Source: JBGRQB01 sp041725875 (lineage in GTDB: Bacteria; Bacteroidota; Ignavibacteria; Ignavibacteriales; Melioribacteraceae). Taken from it: a DNA stretch of 64,000 nt. This document shows positions 9,945 to 19,757 of this stretch, piece by piece. The stretch is from positions 1 to 64,000 of the forward strand of contig JBGRQB010000003.1 of assembly GCA_041725875.1 (NCBI GenBank). The letters are read 5' to 3'. Each line of letters opens with the position of its first letter. The stretch's first letter is position 1. The notes under the pieces were generated by a model that was given only the letters and a program-made list of their open reading frames with translations, did no database searches and was not told where the DNA came from. A program made the translations under genes and the position numbers.

Positions 9945-9979
9945 CTGTTTTCTCTAAATATTTCATTATTTGTTGCAAA

Positions 9980-10309
9980 TTATTTTGCAGTTTTTAATTC
10001 AAGATTATCAATACCATCCCAAAGCAAAAGGTTTAATTCTTTTGTCTTTTGCAAAGCATCCAATCCTTTTTCCGTTAGAGAATAAAATATTTTTCTTCGG
10101 CCCCCTCTTTCCGGACTCGGATCACCGTCACGCTTTTTCACATACCCTTTTCTGTACAATTGATCAAGCGAACTGTAAAGAGTTCCGTAGGTCATATTCT
10201 CTCCAGTTACTTCCATCAACTGTTTTCTGATTGTAACTCCGTATGAATTTTCTTTTAAGCGCCAGATGGCCAGAAGAAGCATTTCTTCCGATTTTGTTAA
10301 CCACTTCAT
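9980..10309 (-). CDS. PadR-family transcriptional regulator of the single permease
   Basis: The ATG at 10309 is chosen; it sits six bases after TTAAGG, whereas the TTG at 10315 would touch that site. The product of about 109 residues has the PadR winged helix: EEMLLLAIWRLKENSYGVTIRKQL, then the recognition segment MTYGTLYSSLDQLYRKGYV and the wing RRKIFYSLTEKG. The Y-G-T-L-Y signature is classic PadR. It lies directly upstream of the permease at 7353-9944 and is probably autoregulatory. A perfect 15-bp palindrome at 10351-10365 and a further half-site at 10334-10340 lie upstream. Confidence 0.9.
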   Translation of the reverse strand: MKWLTKSEEMLLLAIWRLKENSYGVTIRKQLMEVTGENMTYGTLYSSLDQLYRKGYVKKRDGDPSPERGGRRKIFYSLTEKGLDALQKTKELNLLLWDGIDNLELKTAK

Positions 10310-10333
10310 AAGCAACCTTAATATTTACTGATT

Positions 10334-10365
10334 TTCCGTAGAAATAAATATACGGAATTTCCGTA
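10334..10365 (-). promoter_or_regulatory. Candidate PadR operator: TACGGAA-T-TTCCGTA palindrome plus half-site
   Basis: TTCCGTA at 10334-10340, TACGGAA at 10351-10357 and TTCCGTA at 10359-10365. The last two form a perfect palindrome around one base. The block is 25-56 bp upstream of the padR start, where a repressor would cover the promoter. Confidence 0.55.
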
Positions 10366-10449
10366 CAAATAAACAAATCGATTTTTTACTTATTTTTTCG
10401 CTTTTTATTATTATATTGAGTTTTCGTCACTTACATTTATGGAAAATTT

Positions 10450-10863
10450 ATGCCCTGGATTTGTCCGATTTGTAAAAAGGAATTTAATAATATCAATCAA
10501 TGGCACTCCTGTACCATTGTTGAGATCGGCAAACACTTCGAGAACAAACCACCTCACATTTATGATTTATACAGTAATTTTGTTTCTCGACTTGAAAGAT
10601 TCGGATCATTCAAAATTAATCCAGTAAAAACTTCAATTCAATTCAAAGCAAAAAAAAATTTCCTTTCACTTAAAATCAAAAAAAATCATTTAGCTGTAGA
10701 GTTTTATACAGAAAAGCCAGAAGAAAAATATCCTGTTTATAAAGTTCTTCCTGTCTCCCCTGAAAAATGGCTGGCATTTGCAGTTGTTGAAGATGAAAAT
10801 GATTTGTGTGATGATTTGTTTAATAAAATTGGTCTTTCTTACGATCTTTGTAAAAACGACTGA
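10450..10863 (+). CDS. DUF5655 domain protein with N-terminal zinc-ribbon-like CxxC
   Basis: A 137-residue protein. The first 20 residues contain WICPICKKEF and a WHSC motif (C4, C7, H and C near 18-20), which could bind a metal. The remainder matches the DUF5655 pattern: a strand with P-V-K-T-S-I-Q-F-K, then LSLKIKKNHLAVEF, then a VLPVSPEKWLAFAVVEDENDL segment. DUF5655 is a small cytoplasmic domain of unknown function, often in stand-alone proteins or linked to DUF4287. The gene is single on the plus strand and ends one base before the stop of rsmE on the other strand. Function unknown. Confidence 0.65.
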   Translation: MPWICPICKKEFNNINQWHSCTIVEIGKHFENKPPHIYDLYSNFVSRLERFGSFKINPVKTSIQFKAKKNFLSLKIKKNHLAVEFYTEKPEEKYPVYKVLPVSPEKWLAFAVVEDENDLCDDLFNKIGLSYDLCKND

Positions 10864-11601
10864 TTAAACCGAAATTACCGAAACCGCTGTTACTATTGCA
10901 GTTTCTGCTCTCAATCTGTTGGATGTTAACTGACAGGCAATCCCTTTTTCTTTTAAAATATTAAACTCTTTTTCACTTAATCCCCCTTCAGGACCAAATA
11001 TCAGAAGAGTTTTTACTTCGTTCTCTTTCAGTTCGTTTATTTTATCCTTAACAGATAATTCACTTTTCTGATCAAAATATAAAACATTGTTTTCTGTCTG
11101 CAATAATTCGGAAAGTGATTTTTTGTAACCGATGTTCGGTAAAAAGCTTCTCAGACTCTGCTTCATTGCCGATAATGCAATTTTATTCCATCTCTCTAAT
11201 TTTTCCCCTTTTGCAACACTTCTTTCCGCTGTGTAAACAATAAATTCTGTAATTCCGAGTTCAATACATTTTTCAAGTGCAAATTCAAATCTGTCCTGAC
11301 TCCTTAATCGCGGAATACAAACAACCACATTTGGAAGCTGTTTTTTGTAACTCAATCTATTTTTTATTTCACAAATTACTTCAGATTTAGCCGCAGAATT
11401 TATTTCGGTCTCAAATATGCTTCCGCTGCCGTCAGTTACAAATAATTTATCGCCCGGCTGATGACGCATAACTCTTGTGATGTGTTTGCATTCATCACCT
11501 GTAATTGCCAATGTACTTTCCTTTACATTTTCAGCAGAGGTAAAATAAAGTTCAATATCAGAAAGAAAATCCTGTTCCAAAGATAAATTCTCCTTTTCCA
11601 T
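10864..11601 (-). CDS. rsmE: 16S rRNA (uracil1498-N3)-methyltransferase
   Basis: RsmE methylates U1498 of 16S rRNA using SAM. The N-terminal PUA-like part contains ITGDECKHITRVMRHQPGD, and the SPOUT domain carries LLIFGPEGGLSEKE and the C-terminal LRAETAIVTAVSVI knot motif. All are diagnostic. The start is ambiguous because it lies inside the 3' end of the Omp85-like gene. The ATG at 11601 has no clear ribosome site; a TTG at 11580 is preceded by AAGGAG with a 9-base gap and would give a more standard N-terminus. The overlap indicates co-transcription with the upstream outer-membrane gene. Confidence 0.9.
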   Translation of the reverse strand: MEKENLSLEQDFLSDIELYFTSAENVKESTLAITGDECKHITRVMRHQPGDKLFVTDGSGSIFETEINSAAKSEVICEIKNRLSYKKQLPNVVVCIPRLRSQDRFEFALEKCIELGITEFIVYTAERSVAKGEKLERWNKIALSAMKQSLRSFLPNIGYKKSLSELLQTENNVLYFDQKSELSVKDKINELKENEVKTLLIFGPEGGLSEKEFNILKEKGIACQLTSNRLRAETAIVTAVSVISV

Positions 11602-12892
11602 ATTTGTTAACTGCATAATCAAATCTAAAAGCATTATGAGGCAGAACCAAAAGCATTATTCCCGCACCATAACCGGAATCAAATCCGTTAAAATTTAATG
11701 TTTTATAACCGTTGTAAACTGTTCCTGCATCTGCAAAAACTTTTGCAATAATTCCTATTCTGTAGCTTGTAAGTTTTTCCGGAATTAACGGAAGTTTAAA
11801 ACTGAAGTTCCATTCTTTTAAGATAGAATAATTTAACTCAAAAGAACCAAAGAGCATGTTTTTCGCTTCCCGCTGATCGTTTTTGTGTCCGCGCACAAAC
11901 TCCTGAACTCCAAGATAAGAATAAGAATATCTTGCCAGATTATCACCATAAATATTTCGCCCGTACAATCTGTATTTTGCATACAAACTTTTGGTAAGCT
12001 TGAAATAATGTCTAAAATCCAGACTAAAAGTATTCACAGAAACATCATTTGCTCCAAAACCGCTGTGTCCGAAAGCCCCTATAAAATAGATACCGTTTGT
12101 TGAATTTTGAACAAGATCGCGATTATCAAACTCGTATAGGAGTCCGGTTGAAAAAATATTATCTTCCTTTTCACCTGAGTATGTAAGCTCTTCCATAAGA
12201 ATCGGCATTTCAAGGTGAGAAAAACTAAAATTAACAAAAAGTCGGTTAAATTTATTTATTCTTTTTCCGAGTCCAACAAAACCCCGGATAGATCTGTAAT
12301 CAAAATTTCCTTTTCCCTGAGCGTAAAGTTTTTCTTTTATGTAATCACTTTTGTTGGAAGTTTTCATACTTACCAGACCCGCGGTAAACTGCAAATCGGT
12401 ATTTCTGAAAAGCAACGGCGACTGAAAAGTTAAAGAGTAAAACGGATCGTAGCCAAAGCCGGCTTTAGCGGAAATAGTTTCATTTCTGCCTCTTACATTT
12501 TTATATAAAAGTAAAAATCCGAAACGTGCGCGTTTGAAATCTGCACCTTTGTTCTCAATAAAAGGAAGAGGAAAAATGTACCAGGTTTCTTTTACAACAA
12601 TATTTGCATAAATAATTTCATCCTTTTTTACAGGAAAAATTTCTACTTTATTAAATAATCCCAGACTGTATATTCTTTCTTTGTTATATTCAAAATCTTT
12701 TCCGGAAACACTACTTCCTTCTGAAAAAGTCAATTCTCTTTTAATAACAAACTCTTCCGTTACATCGTTTCCAATAATTTTAATTGAATCTATTTTTATA
12801 ACTTCATCATATCCTATTGACAGTGTATCTGCATTTTGGGCAAACAAACCACAGGAACAAATCAGCAAAAATGCCAAAATGAAAAACTTCAT
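11558..12892 (-). CDS. Omp85/BamA-like outer-membrane protein with one POTRA domain
   Basis: A 444-residue protein with a signal peptide (MKFFILAFLLICSCGLFAQ). Residues 35-100 form one POTRA-like domain: IDSIKIIGNDVTEEFVIKREL, then YNKERIYSLGLFNKVEIFPV. The rest is a beta-rich region with many aromatic residues, the VRGH loop motif (FVRGHKND near 335) characteristic of Omp85 barrels, and a terminal phenylalanine. At this length it is a short member like those of the bacterial surface antigen (D15) family rather than full BamA with five POTRA domains. Likely role: insertion or transport of proteins or lipids across the outer membrane, inferred from the family. It is 17 bp downstream of the CoA-binding gene. 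Confidence 0.85.
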   Translation of the reverse strand: MKFFILAFLLICSCGLFAQNADTLSIGYDEVIKIDSIKIIGNDVTEEFVIKRELTFSEGSSVSGKDFEYNKERIYSLGLFNKVEIFPVKKDEIIYANIVVKETWYIFPLPFIENKGADFKRARFGFLLLYKNVRGRNETISAKAGFGYDPFYSLTFQSPLLFRNTDLQFTAGLVSMKTSNKSDYIKEKLYAQGKGNFDYRSIRGFVGLGKRINKFNRLFVNFSFSHLEMPILMEELTYSGEKEDNIFSTGLLYEFDNRDLVQNSTNGIYFIGAFGHSGFGANDVSVNTFSLDFRHYFKLTKSLYAKYRLYGRNIYGDNLARYSYSYLGVQEFVRGHKNDQREAKNMLFGSFELNYSILKEWNFSFKLPLIPEKLTSYRIGIIAKVFADAGTVYNGYKTLNFNGFDSGYGAGIMLLVLPHNAFRFDYAVNKYGKGEFIFGTGFSF

Positions 12893-12909
12893 AAAATCCT
12901 TTGGGAATA

Positions 12910-13305
12910 TTAAAATAAATATTTTAGAGTCTCTATTTTAATACATTTATCTTGTATTGTAAAGATACCTTTTTTTTGCACTTCTTCTAAAACTTTGTCA
13001 TTTCTGATACCAAGCTGGAGCCAAAGTACAGTTGGGTTAATTTTTAATACATCGGGAATAATGGAAGGAATGTCTTCTGATTTTCTGAAAACATCAACAA
13101 TATCAATGGGAAAAGGAATTTCAAGCAGACTTGGATATACGTCAATATTACCGGCTTTGCCGATGGCCGGATTAACACCGACCACCGTAAAACCATTTTC
13201 AATCAAAAACTCAGCTACCTTTCGACTCGCCTTTTCGGGATTAGAAGATAAACCTACAATTGCTACAGTTTTCGACTGCAATAATATATCTTTTATGTCT
13301 TTCAC
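12910..13305 (-). CDS. CoA-binding (Rossmann) domain protein, YccU type
   Basis: A 131-residue single-domain protein. The N-terminal VAIVGLSSNPEKASRKVAEFL and the middle VVGVNPAIGKAGNIDVYPSL match the CoA_binding_2 family, whose nucleotide loop follows strand 1. The end VQDKCIKIE-like segment (IQDKCIKIETLKYLF) is the conserved D-x-C-x-K. The start is a GTG whose first base overlaps the last base of the gcvP TAG stop, so the two genes are translationally coupled. The physiological role of this family is unknown. Confidence 0.85.
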   Translation of the reverse strand: MKDIKDILLQSKTVAIVGLSSNPEKASRKVAEFLIENGFTVVGVNPAIGKAGNIDVYPSLLEIPFPIDIVDVFRKSEDIPSIIPDVLKINPTVLWLQLGIRNDKVLEEVQKKGIFTIQDKCIKIETLKYLF

Positions 13306-16166
13306 TAAGCGTCCTGATAAGCTTCAACAGGTAAGCAGGAACAAACAAGGTTTCTGTCGCCATAAGCATTATCAACTCTTCCTACAAACGGCCAGAATTT
13401 ACTATCGCGCAAATACTCAACAGGGTATCCTGCTTTTTCGCGTGGATATGGTTTATTCCATTCTTCTGCAGCGCAAACCTGAGCAGTATGAGGAGCGTTT
13501 TTCAATATGTTATTTTCTTTTTCAGCCTGACCATTTTCAATTTCAGCAATTTCAGCTCTGATAGCAGCCATTGCTTCAATAAATTTATCAAGTTCAGCTT
13601 TACTTTCACTTTCTGTCGGTTCAACCATTAATGTACCCGGAACCGGGAACGCAACAGTTGGTGCGTGATAGCTGAAATCCATAAGTCTTTTTGCAATATC
13701 TTCAACTTCAATACCGGCTGACGCTTTGAATTCGCGCATATCAACTATCATTTCGTGTGCGCACATTCCGTTGGAACCTGTATAAAGAATTTCATAATGC
13801 TCAGCTAATTTTGCTCTTAAATAATTAGCATTTAACATTGCAATTTTTGTTGCTTCTGTTAATCCTTCAGCACCCATCATTTTGATGTAAGCATAAGTAA
13901 TTAAAGTTACATTGGCACTTCCCCAAGGAGCTGCTGAAACTGCTGTAGCAGCTTTTTCAGAACCGATGTTTACAACTGCGTGACCAGGTAAAAACGGAAC
14001 CAAATGTTCTGCAACGCAGATTGGACCAACACCAGGACCGCCGCCGCCGTGAGGTATTGCAAATGTTTTATGTAAGTTAAGATGACAAACATCCGCTCCG
14101 ATGTTGTAAGGACTTGTCAACCCAACTTGTGCATTCATATTTGCGCCGTCCATATAAACTTGTCCGCCGTTTTTATGAATGATTTCACAAATTTCCATAA
14201 TTGATTCTTCAAACACACCGTGAGTTGAAGGATAAGTAATCATTAATGAAGAAAGATTATCTTTATGCTCTTCAGCTTTAGCTCTTAAATCTTCAACATC
14301 AATATTTCCGTGATCGTCACATTTAACAATAACTATTTTTCCGCCTGCCATTATTGCACTTGCAGGATTTGTACCGTGAGCAGATGAAGGAATAATTACA
14401 ATGTTTCTGTGTCCATCTCCTCTGTCTTCATGATATTTTTTAATTACAAGCAGACCCGCATATTCACCATTTGCACCTGAGTTAGGCTGTAAAGAGCAAC
14501 CGCTGAATCCGGTAATAACGCATAACTGTTTTTCAAGTTCGGTGAATAATTCTCTGTAACCGGCAGCCTGATCAGCAGGAATAAACGGATGCAGCTGTGC
14601 AAATTCCGGCCAGTCAATACCCAGCATTTCAGTTGCGGCATTTAATTTCATTGTACAAGAACCAAGAGGAATCATTGAGCTTGTTAAGGATAAATCTCTT
14701 GATTCAAGTTTCTTTATGTATCTCATCATTTCTGTTTCAGAATGGTATGAGTTAAAAACAGGATGAGTCATATATTCAGATTTTCTGATACAGCATTCAG
14801 GTAAAGTTTCAGTACAGTCGTTAACTGTAACAGCATCTTTTCCTGCTGCTTCGGCAAAAACTGCAAGCAATTCATTTACATCATTAATATTATTGTTTTC
14901 AGCAAAAGAAACACCAACATATTCACTATTGATAACACGAATGTTTATCTCTTTCTGCAGTGCTAATTCATTTACTTTTGCAGAATCAATTTTAACTTTA
15001 ACAGTATCAAAGAAAAACTGGTTTTGTTGTTCAAGACCAAGTTTCTGAACACCTTCTGCAAAAGCCAGTGTAAGATTGTGAGTCTTTTGAGCAATGGCTT
15101 TAATTCCTTTTGGCCCGTGATAAACAGCGTACATTCCCGCCATAATTGCCAATAGAACCTGAGCAGTACAAATGTTACTTGTAGCTTTTTCACGCTTGAT
15201 ATGCTGCTCGCGTGTCTGTAAAGCCATTCTTAAAGCAGGTTTTCCGTCACCGTCAATTGAAGTACCAATTATTCTTCCCGGAATCTGGCGTTTGAAATCT
15301 TCTTTAGTTACAAAGTAACCTGCGTGCGGACCGCCATATCCCATTGGAACACCAAAACGCTGTGTGGAACCAACTACACAGTCAGCACCAAACTCTCCCG
15401 GAGGAGTTAATATTGCAAGACTCAATAAATCAGCTGCAACACATTTAAAAATTCCCATTTCAGCAGCTTTTTCAAAAAGTTCGGTGTAATCGTAAATTGC
15501 ACCATCTGCTGAAGGATACTGAACAAGAATACCAAAGATATCTTCAGTTAATTCGAGTTCTTTATAGTTTCCAATTCTCAATTCAATACCAAGAGTATAA
15601 GCTCTTGTTTTTAATACATCTATAGTTTGAGGTAAACATTCATCCGAAACAAAAAATACATTAGAATTCTTTTTCGCTCTTTTACGTGAAGCGTAAAACA
15701 TTCCCATTGCTTCTGCAGCAGCAGTTGCTTCGTCAAGCAATGAAGCATTAGCAAGAGGTAAAGCAGTAAGATCTGAAAGCATTGTCTGGAAGTTTAATAA
15801 TGCGGCAAGTCTTCCCTGCGAAATTTCAGCCTGGTAAGGAGTGTACTGAGTGTACCATCCCGGATTCTGTAAAATATTTCTGATAATTACAGACGGAGTA
15901 ATTGTAGGATAATACCCCATTCCAATGTAAGTTTTATAAATTTTATTTTTTGAAGCAATACTTCTCAAGTGGGTTAAAAATTCATGTTCTGTCACTGCTT
16001 CATCAAGTTCCATTTCTTTTTCAAGTCTGATTTTTGAAGGAACAGTTTTTTCAATCAATTCATCCAATGAATTAACATCAACAACTTTTAACATTTCCTG
16101 AACATCTTCAGGGCGAGGACCGTTATGACGATTTACAAACTGGTCACTAAAATCGAATTTTCCCAT
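13305..16166 (-). CDS. gcvP: Glycine dehydrogenase (decarboxylating), single-chain P-protein
   Basis: A full-length 953-residue P-protein of the glycine cleavage system, in which both halves are fused as in E. coli. The PLP-binding lysine is in [18 protein letters not shown] near residue 700, next to the glycine-rich loop. N-terminal signatures include [14 protein letters not shown] and YIGMGYYP. It decarboxylates glycine and passes the aminomethyl group to lipoyl-GcvH. gcvH and gcvT are not in the window, so the system is split on the chromosome. No glycine riboswitch is apparent upstream. Confidence 0.97.
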   Translation of the reverse strand: MGKFDFSDQFVNRHNGPRPEDVQEMLKVVDVNSLDELIEKTVPSKIRLEKEMELDEAVTEHEFLTHLRSIASKNKIYKTYIGMGYYPTITPSVIIRNILQNPGWYTQYTPYQAEISQGRLAALLNFQTMLSDLTALPLANASLLDEATAAAEAMGMFYASRKRAKKNSNVFFVSDECLPQTIDVLKTRAYTLGIELRIGNYKELELTEDIFGILVQYPSADGAIYDYTELFEKAAEMGIFKCVAADLLSLAILTPPGEFGADCVVGSTQRFGVPMGYGGPHAGYFVTKEDFKRQIPGRIIGTSIDGDGKPALRMALQTREQHIKREKATSNICTAQVLLAIMAGMYAVYHGPKGIKAIAQKTHNLTLAFAEGVQKLGLEQQNQFFFDTVKVKIDSAKVNELALQKEINIRVINSEYVGVSFAENNNINDVNELLAVFAEAAGKDAVTVNDCTETLPECCIRKSEYMTHPVFNSYHSETEMMRYIKKLESRDLSLTSSMIPLGSCTMKLNAATEMLGIDWPEFAQLHPFIPADQAAGYRELFTELEKQLCVITGFSGCSLQPNSGANGEYAGLLVIKKYHEDRGDGHRNIVIIPSSAHGTNPASAIMAGGKIVIVKCDDHGNIDVEDLRAKAEEHKDNLSSLMITYPSTHGVFEESIMEICEIIHKNGGQVYMDGANMNAQVGLTSPYNIGADVCHLNLHKTFAIPHGGGGPGVGPICVAEHLVPFLPGHAVVNIGSEKAATAVSAAPWGSANVTLITYAYIKMMGAEGLTEATKIAMLNANYLRAKLAEHYEILYTGSNGMCAHEMIVDMREFKASAGIEVEDIAKRLMDFSYHAPTVAFPVPGTLMVEPTESESKAELDKFIEAMAAIRAEIAEIENGQAEKENNILKNAPHTAQVCAAEEWNKPYPREKAGYPVEYLRDSKFWPFVGRVDNAYGDRNLVCSCLPVEAYQDA

Positions 16167-16454
16167 AATGTTTTTCTCAATTAAAAATATTTAAAAATTT
16201 GTTATTTAATTAAATTTATTTAAGCACTTAAATATACATAAAAGCCTGAAAATTGCTAAAAAATATTTGTAAATAAGGAAATTTTTATCAGATTTAATTT
16301 TTGCCCGGAAGCAGGCGTTGACATGAATTTATCTTAGAACTTAAAACATCAGTTTGTGAACAGAGGGATATAAATATTAGTTCGACTTATATAAGCACTT
16401 ACATAATTTCAGTGGCTGATTTACATCAAAATTCAGTTTATGAGAATGATAATT
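16167..16454. other. Intergenic gap between rnc and gcvP
   Basis: An AT-rich 288-bp spacer. The only structure noticed is a direct repeat TAAGCACTTA at 16221-16230 and 16392-16401. The gcvP promoter must lie here. No convincing terminator for rnc and no small gene was seen. Confidence 0.5.
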
Positions 16455-17246
16455 TTACTCGGCAGTGATAATTTTTACTCTTTCAAGAGCTTTTTTGGCA
16501 GCTTCCTGTTCAGTGGCTTTTTTGTTTCTTCCAAAACCAATTCCAAAGCTCTCAGCTCCGATAAAAACTTCAATTGTAAACTCTTTAAGATGTTCGGGAC
16601 CTTCTTCTTTAAGCAGTTTATATATTGGCGGTGAAAGTTTGTTGGCGTGAGTATATTCAAGCAATTGGCCTTTATAATTTTCATCCTGCTTAAATTTATC
16701 GGTGTTAATGAAAGGAAGAATAATATTTCTGATAACAAACTCTTCAGCTTTTTCAAGTCCGGCATCAAGATAGATAGCACCAATAAGTGCTTCCATAGCA
16801 TCGGCAGAAATAGTATCCATTCCCTTTTGAGAAGATTTAATATATCTCTTATCAAAAAGAATAAACTCTTTAAGATCTATAAGATTAGCTGCTTCGGCAA
16901 GCATAGATTTGTTTACGAGTCGGGCACGAGCTTTTGTTAAAAAACCTTCGCTGTCATCAAGAAAGTTTTTGAAGAGATACTCCGCAACAATAACTCCAAG
17001 TACCGAATCGCCTAAAAACTCAAGACGTTCGTTTGATTTAAGAAGTTTGGGTTCAATTTCGAGAAATGAACGATGGGTAAGCGCTTTTACAAAAAGGCTT
17101 TTTTCAGTAATAGAGAAACGTAAAACAGATTCCAAAGCCTTTAACTTTTTGTTAAAGGCTTTGAATATATCTTTTGGACTCTCTTTTTCCTTTTCTGAAA
17201 AAGCGATTTTTAGATCAATTATCCAATCTAAAAATTTACTAAACAA
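16455..17246 (-). CDS. rnc: Ribonuclease III
   Basis: A 263-residue enzyme cleaving double-stranded RNA in rRNA and mRNA processing. The catalytic domain has the signature NERLEFLGDSVLG at 72-84 and the second acidic cluster in ISADAMEALIGAIYLD. The C-terminal dsRNA-binding domain (about 187-258) begins YKGQLLEYTHANK and ends NKKATEQEAAKKALE. About 30 extra N-terminal residues precede the usual start. It is the last gene of the fatty-acid operon, two bases after fabF, as in many Bacteroidota and Chlorobi genomes. Confidence 0.97.
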   Translation of the reverse strand: MFSKFLDWIIDLKIAFSEKEKESPKDIFKAFNKKLKALESVLRFSITEKSLFVKALTHRSFLEIEPKLLKSNERLEFLGDSVLGVIVAEYLFKNFLDDSEGFLTKARARLVNKSMLAEAANLIDLKEFILFDKRYIKSSQKGMDTISADAMEALIGAIYLDAGLEKAEEFVIRNIILPFINTDKFKQDENYKGQLLEYTHANKLSPPIYKLLKEEGPEHLKEFTIEVFIGAESFGIGFGRNKKATEQEAAKKALERVKIITAE

Positions 17247-17248
17247 TA

Positions 17249-18493
17249 CTAACCTTCATACTTTTGAAATAATAAAGAAGCATTATGTCCACCAAAACCA
17301 AAAACATTACTGATTGCAAATTTAATGTCTTTTTCAACAACAGTGTTTGGTGTATAATTAAGATCCAGTTCAGGATCCGGTTTTTCGTAATTGATTGTCG
17401 GAGGGATTTTTCCTTCCTTTAACGCCATAACAGTTGCAGCAGCTTCAACAGCACCGGCAGCACCAAGAAGGTGACCAGTCATAGATTTAGTTGAGCTTAC
17501 ATTCAACTTATAAGCGTGATCGCCAAATACGGCTTTTATTGCTTTGGTTTCGTTAAGATCGTTTAATGGTGTAGATGTACCGTGAGCATTGATATATTCA
17601 ATTTGTTCCGGTTTAACACCAGCATCTTTCATAGCGGCTTTCATTGCACGCTGCGCGCCTTCACCTTCAGGAGCAGGGGCAGTTAAATGATGAGCATCGC
17701 CTGAGAAACCAATACCTGTTAATTCAGCGTATATTTTTGCACCACGTTTTTTCGCGTGTTCCAATTCTTCAAGTACTAAAGTAGCACCACCTTCACCCAT
17801 CAAGAAACCGTCGCGTTCCTGATCAAATGGTCTGGAAGCTTTTAACGGATCGTCGTTGCGTGTAGATAAGGCTTTTGCAGAGTTAAATCCGCCAATAGAC
17901 ATTGGAGTAATTGCAGCTTCTGAGCCGCCGCATAACATTAAGTTAGCAGAACCTCTCTGAATGTGCATAAAAGCATCTCCAATAGCGTGAGCGCCTGTGG
18001 CACAAGCAGAAACTGTTGCATAGTTAGGACCTTTCAATCCAAACTGCATTGAAATTTGTCCGGCAGCAATATCAGAAATCATCATAGGAACAAAGAACGG
18101 ACTGATTCTTTTTGGTCCTTTTTCCATATAGTTTGTATGTTGTTCTTCAAAAGTAGACATTCCTCCTATGCCGCTTCCGAAGATAACGCCAAACAGTTCG
18201 CAATCAATCTCTTCAAGATTGATATTTGCATCTTCCATTGCCATAATTGAAGCCGCCATACCATACTGAGTGTACATATCCATTCTTTTGGCAGCTTTTT
18301 TCTCAATATATTTTGATACATCAAAATCTTTTACTTCGCAAGCAATTTTGGTAGTAAAATCTGTTGTATCAAATTTAGTTATTTTACCGGCACCACTTTT
18401 CCCGGAAAGTAATCCATTCCAGAATTCTTCAAGAGAATTACCAATTGGGGTAAGAGTACCCATACCGGTTACAACAACTCTTCTTTTTGTCAT
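17249..18493 (-). CDS. fabF: Beta-ketoacyl-ACP synthase II
   Basis: The ATG at 18493 is used; it follows GGAA by six bases and starts MTKRRVVVTGMGTLTPIG. The TTG at 18505 has no ribosome site. The 414-residue condensing enzyme has the nucleophile Cys164 in TVSACATGAH and the two catalytic histidines in AHGTSTPLND (near 304) and MTGHLLGAAGAVE (near 341). It elongates acyl-ACP with malonyl-ACP in type II fatty-acid synthesis. It is separated from acpP by 132 bp that can fold into a long hairpin. Confidence 0.97.
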   Translation of the reverse strand: MTKRRVVVTGMGTLTPIGNSLEEFWNGLLSGKSGAGKITKFDTTDFTTKIACEVKDFDVSKYIEKKAAKRMDMYTQYGMAASIMAMEDANINLEEIDCELFGVIFGSGIGGMSTFEEQHTNYMEKGPKRISPFFVPMMISDIAAGQISMQFGLKGPNYATVSACATGAHAIGDAFMHIQRGSANLMLCGGSEAAITPMSIGGFNSAKALSTRNDDPLKASRPFDQERDGFLMGEGGATLVLEELEHAKKRGAKIYAELTGIGFSGDAHHLTAPAPEGEGAQRAMKAAMKDAGVKPEQIEYINAHGTSTPLNDLNETKAIKAVFGDHAYKLNVSSTKSMTGHLLGAAGAVEAAATVMALKEGKIPPTINYEKPDPELDLNYTPNTVVEKDIKFAISNVFGFGGHNASLLFQKYEG

Positions 18494-18528
18494 AATAATT
18501 TCCAAACAGATTGTTTAAAAAATTGAAA

Positions 18529-18615
18529 TAGAGGTTGCCCGATATTGATCAAAGCGAATTTGCCGAAATTTTAACATTTCGATAAACTCATTCAGAAAAA
18601 TCCAGACAACCTCTA
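18529..18615 (-). promoter_or_regulatory. Structured RNA segment between acpP and fabF
   Basis: TAGAGGTTG (18529-18537) pairs with CAACCTCTA (18607-18615) around a 69-nt interior that contains a second hairpin CGAAAT/ATTTCG (18564-18569 with 18576-18581). It lies in the only large gap in this part of the operon. After the outer stem the minus strand runs into a T-rich stretch, so partial termination or endonuclease processing could adjust acpP versus fabF levels; this is inference. Confidence 0.45.
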
Positions 18616-18625
18616 GTAAAAAAAA

Positions 18626-18859
18626 TTAAGATACTTTTTCAGTTAGATATTTAACAGCATCGCCTACTGTACCGATTTTTTCAGCATCTTCATCAGGAAT
18701 TGAAATATCAAATTCTGATTCAAAACCCATTACTAATTCAACTATATCTAATGAGTCAGCACCTAAATCATTTGTGAAAGAAGCTTCAGATGTGATTTGT
18801 GATTCTTCAACACCTAATTTGTCAACTACGATTTCTTTAACTTTAGCTTCAACGTTCAT
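18626..18859 (-). CDS. acpP: Acyl carrier protein
   Basis: A 77-residue acidic four-helix protein carrying acyl chains on a phosphopantetheine arm. The attachment serine is Ser36 in [11 protein letters not shown], the standard DSL motif. Length and charge are normal. It is located between fabG and fabF in the fatty-acid operon, with 48 bp to fabG. Confidence 0.98.
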   Translation of the reverse strand: MNVEAKVKEIVVDKLGVEESQITSEASFTNDLGADSLDIVELVMGFESEFDISIPDEDAEKIGTVGDAVKYLTEKVS

Positions 18860-18907
18860 TTTCCACTCCTCTGTGAATGTTTTTTGTATTTTTGATTAAT
18901 TAATAGT

Positions 18908-19663
18908 TTACCTTGCCATTCCGCCATCAACAGAAATTACCTGACCAGTTATATAATCTGAATCAGTGCTACTTAAAAATGCAACTGTTTTGGCGATATC
19001 CTGAACCTGTCCTAATTTTTTCAAAGGAACCTGGCTCATAATTGCTTCTTTTTGTTTGTCATTTAATTTATCCGTCATTTCAGTCTGAATAAACCCGGGA
19101 GCAATAGCATTTACATTAATGTTTCTGCTTGCAAATTCTAATGCGTTAGATTTAGTCATACCAATAATTCCGGCTTTAGATGCAACATAGTTAGCCTGAC
19201 CAGGATTACCCATCACACCAACTACAGAAGCCATATTAACTATTTTACCGTAACGCTGCCCCATCATCGGTTTAAGCGCAGCTTTAGTATAGTTAAATAC
19301 ACTTTTCAAGTTAACATTAATTACTGCATCAAAATCAGCTTCTGACATTCTTAATACTAAATTATCTTTAGTCATACCAACATTGTTTACAAGAATATCA
19401 AGTCCGCCAAGTTTTTCTACTGCAAAATCAACTGTTGCCTGCGCATCTTCAAATAGAGCGGCATTTGCTTTAAAAGCGTATATTTTAGAATCTGTATCAA
19501 GTTCTTTCTTAAATGATTCGGCTTGTCCTTCCGGTGTATTATCACCGAAACTGATATCAGTAAAAACAACATCGCATCCTTTTGATGCCAATTCCATTAC
19601 AATTGCTTTACCAATACCTCTTGAACCACCGGTTACTATTGCTCTCTTTCCTTTTAAATTCAC
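18908..19663 (-). CDS. fabG: 3-oxoacyl-ACP reductase
   Basis: A 251-residue short-chain dehydrogenase. It has the NADP(H) loop TGGSRGIGKA at 11-20, NNVGMTKDNLVLRM around the conserved NNAG position (here NNVG), and the catalytic Tyr-x-x-x-Lys in NYVASKAGIIGM. The C-terminus ITGQVISVDGGMA is the FabG consensus. It reduces 3-ketoacyl-ACP in fatty-acid elongation. A 94-bp gap separates it from fabD and may hold an internal promoter. Confidence 0.96.
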   Translation of the reverse strand: MNLKGKRAIVTGGSRGIGKAIVMELASKGCDVVFTDISFGDNTPEGQAESFKKELDTDSKIYAFKANAALFEDAQATVDFAVEKLGGLDILVNNVGMTKDNLVLRMSEADFDAVINVNLKSVFNYTKAALKPMMGQRYGKIVNMASVVGVMGNPGQANYVASKAGIIGMTKSNALEFASRNINVNAIAPGFIQTEMTDKLNDKQKEAIMSQVPLKKLGQVQDIAKTVAFLSSTDSDYITGQVISVDGGMAR

Positions 19664-19757
19664 TTCAATTTCCTTATCTAATTATTGATTGAATTTTAAA
19701 ATTACGTAAATATAACATTATTTATTTTTGGTTTCCAGGTGGAAAAATAGCGCAAAA

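Noticed and set aside
16167..16454. Glycine riboswitch upstream of gcvP
   Set aside because: No recognisable glycine aptamer core or tandem arrangement; only a short direct repeat is visible.
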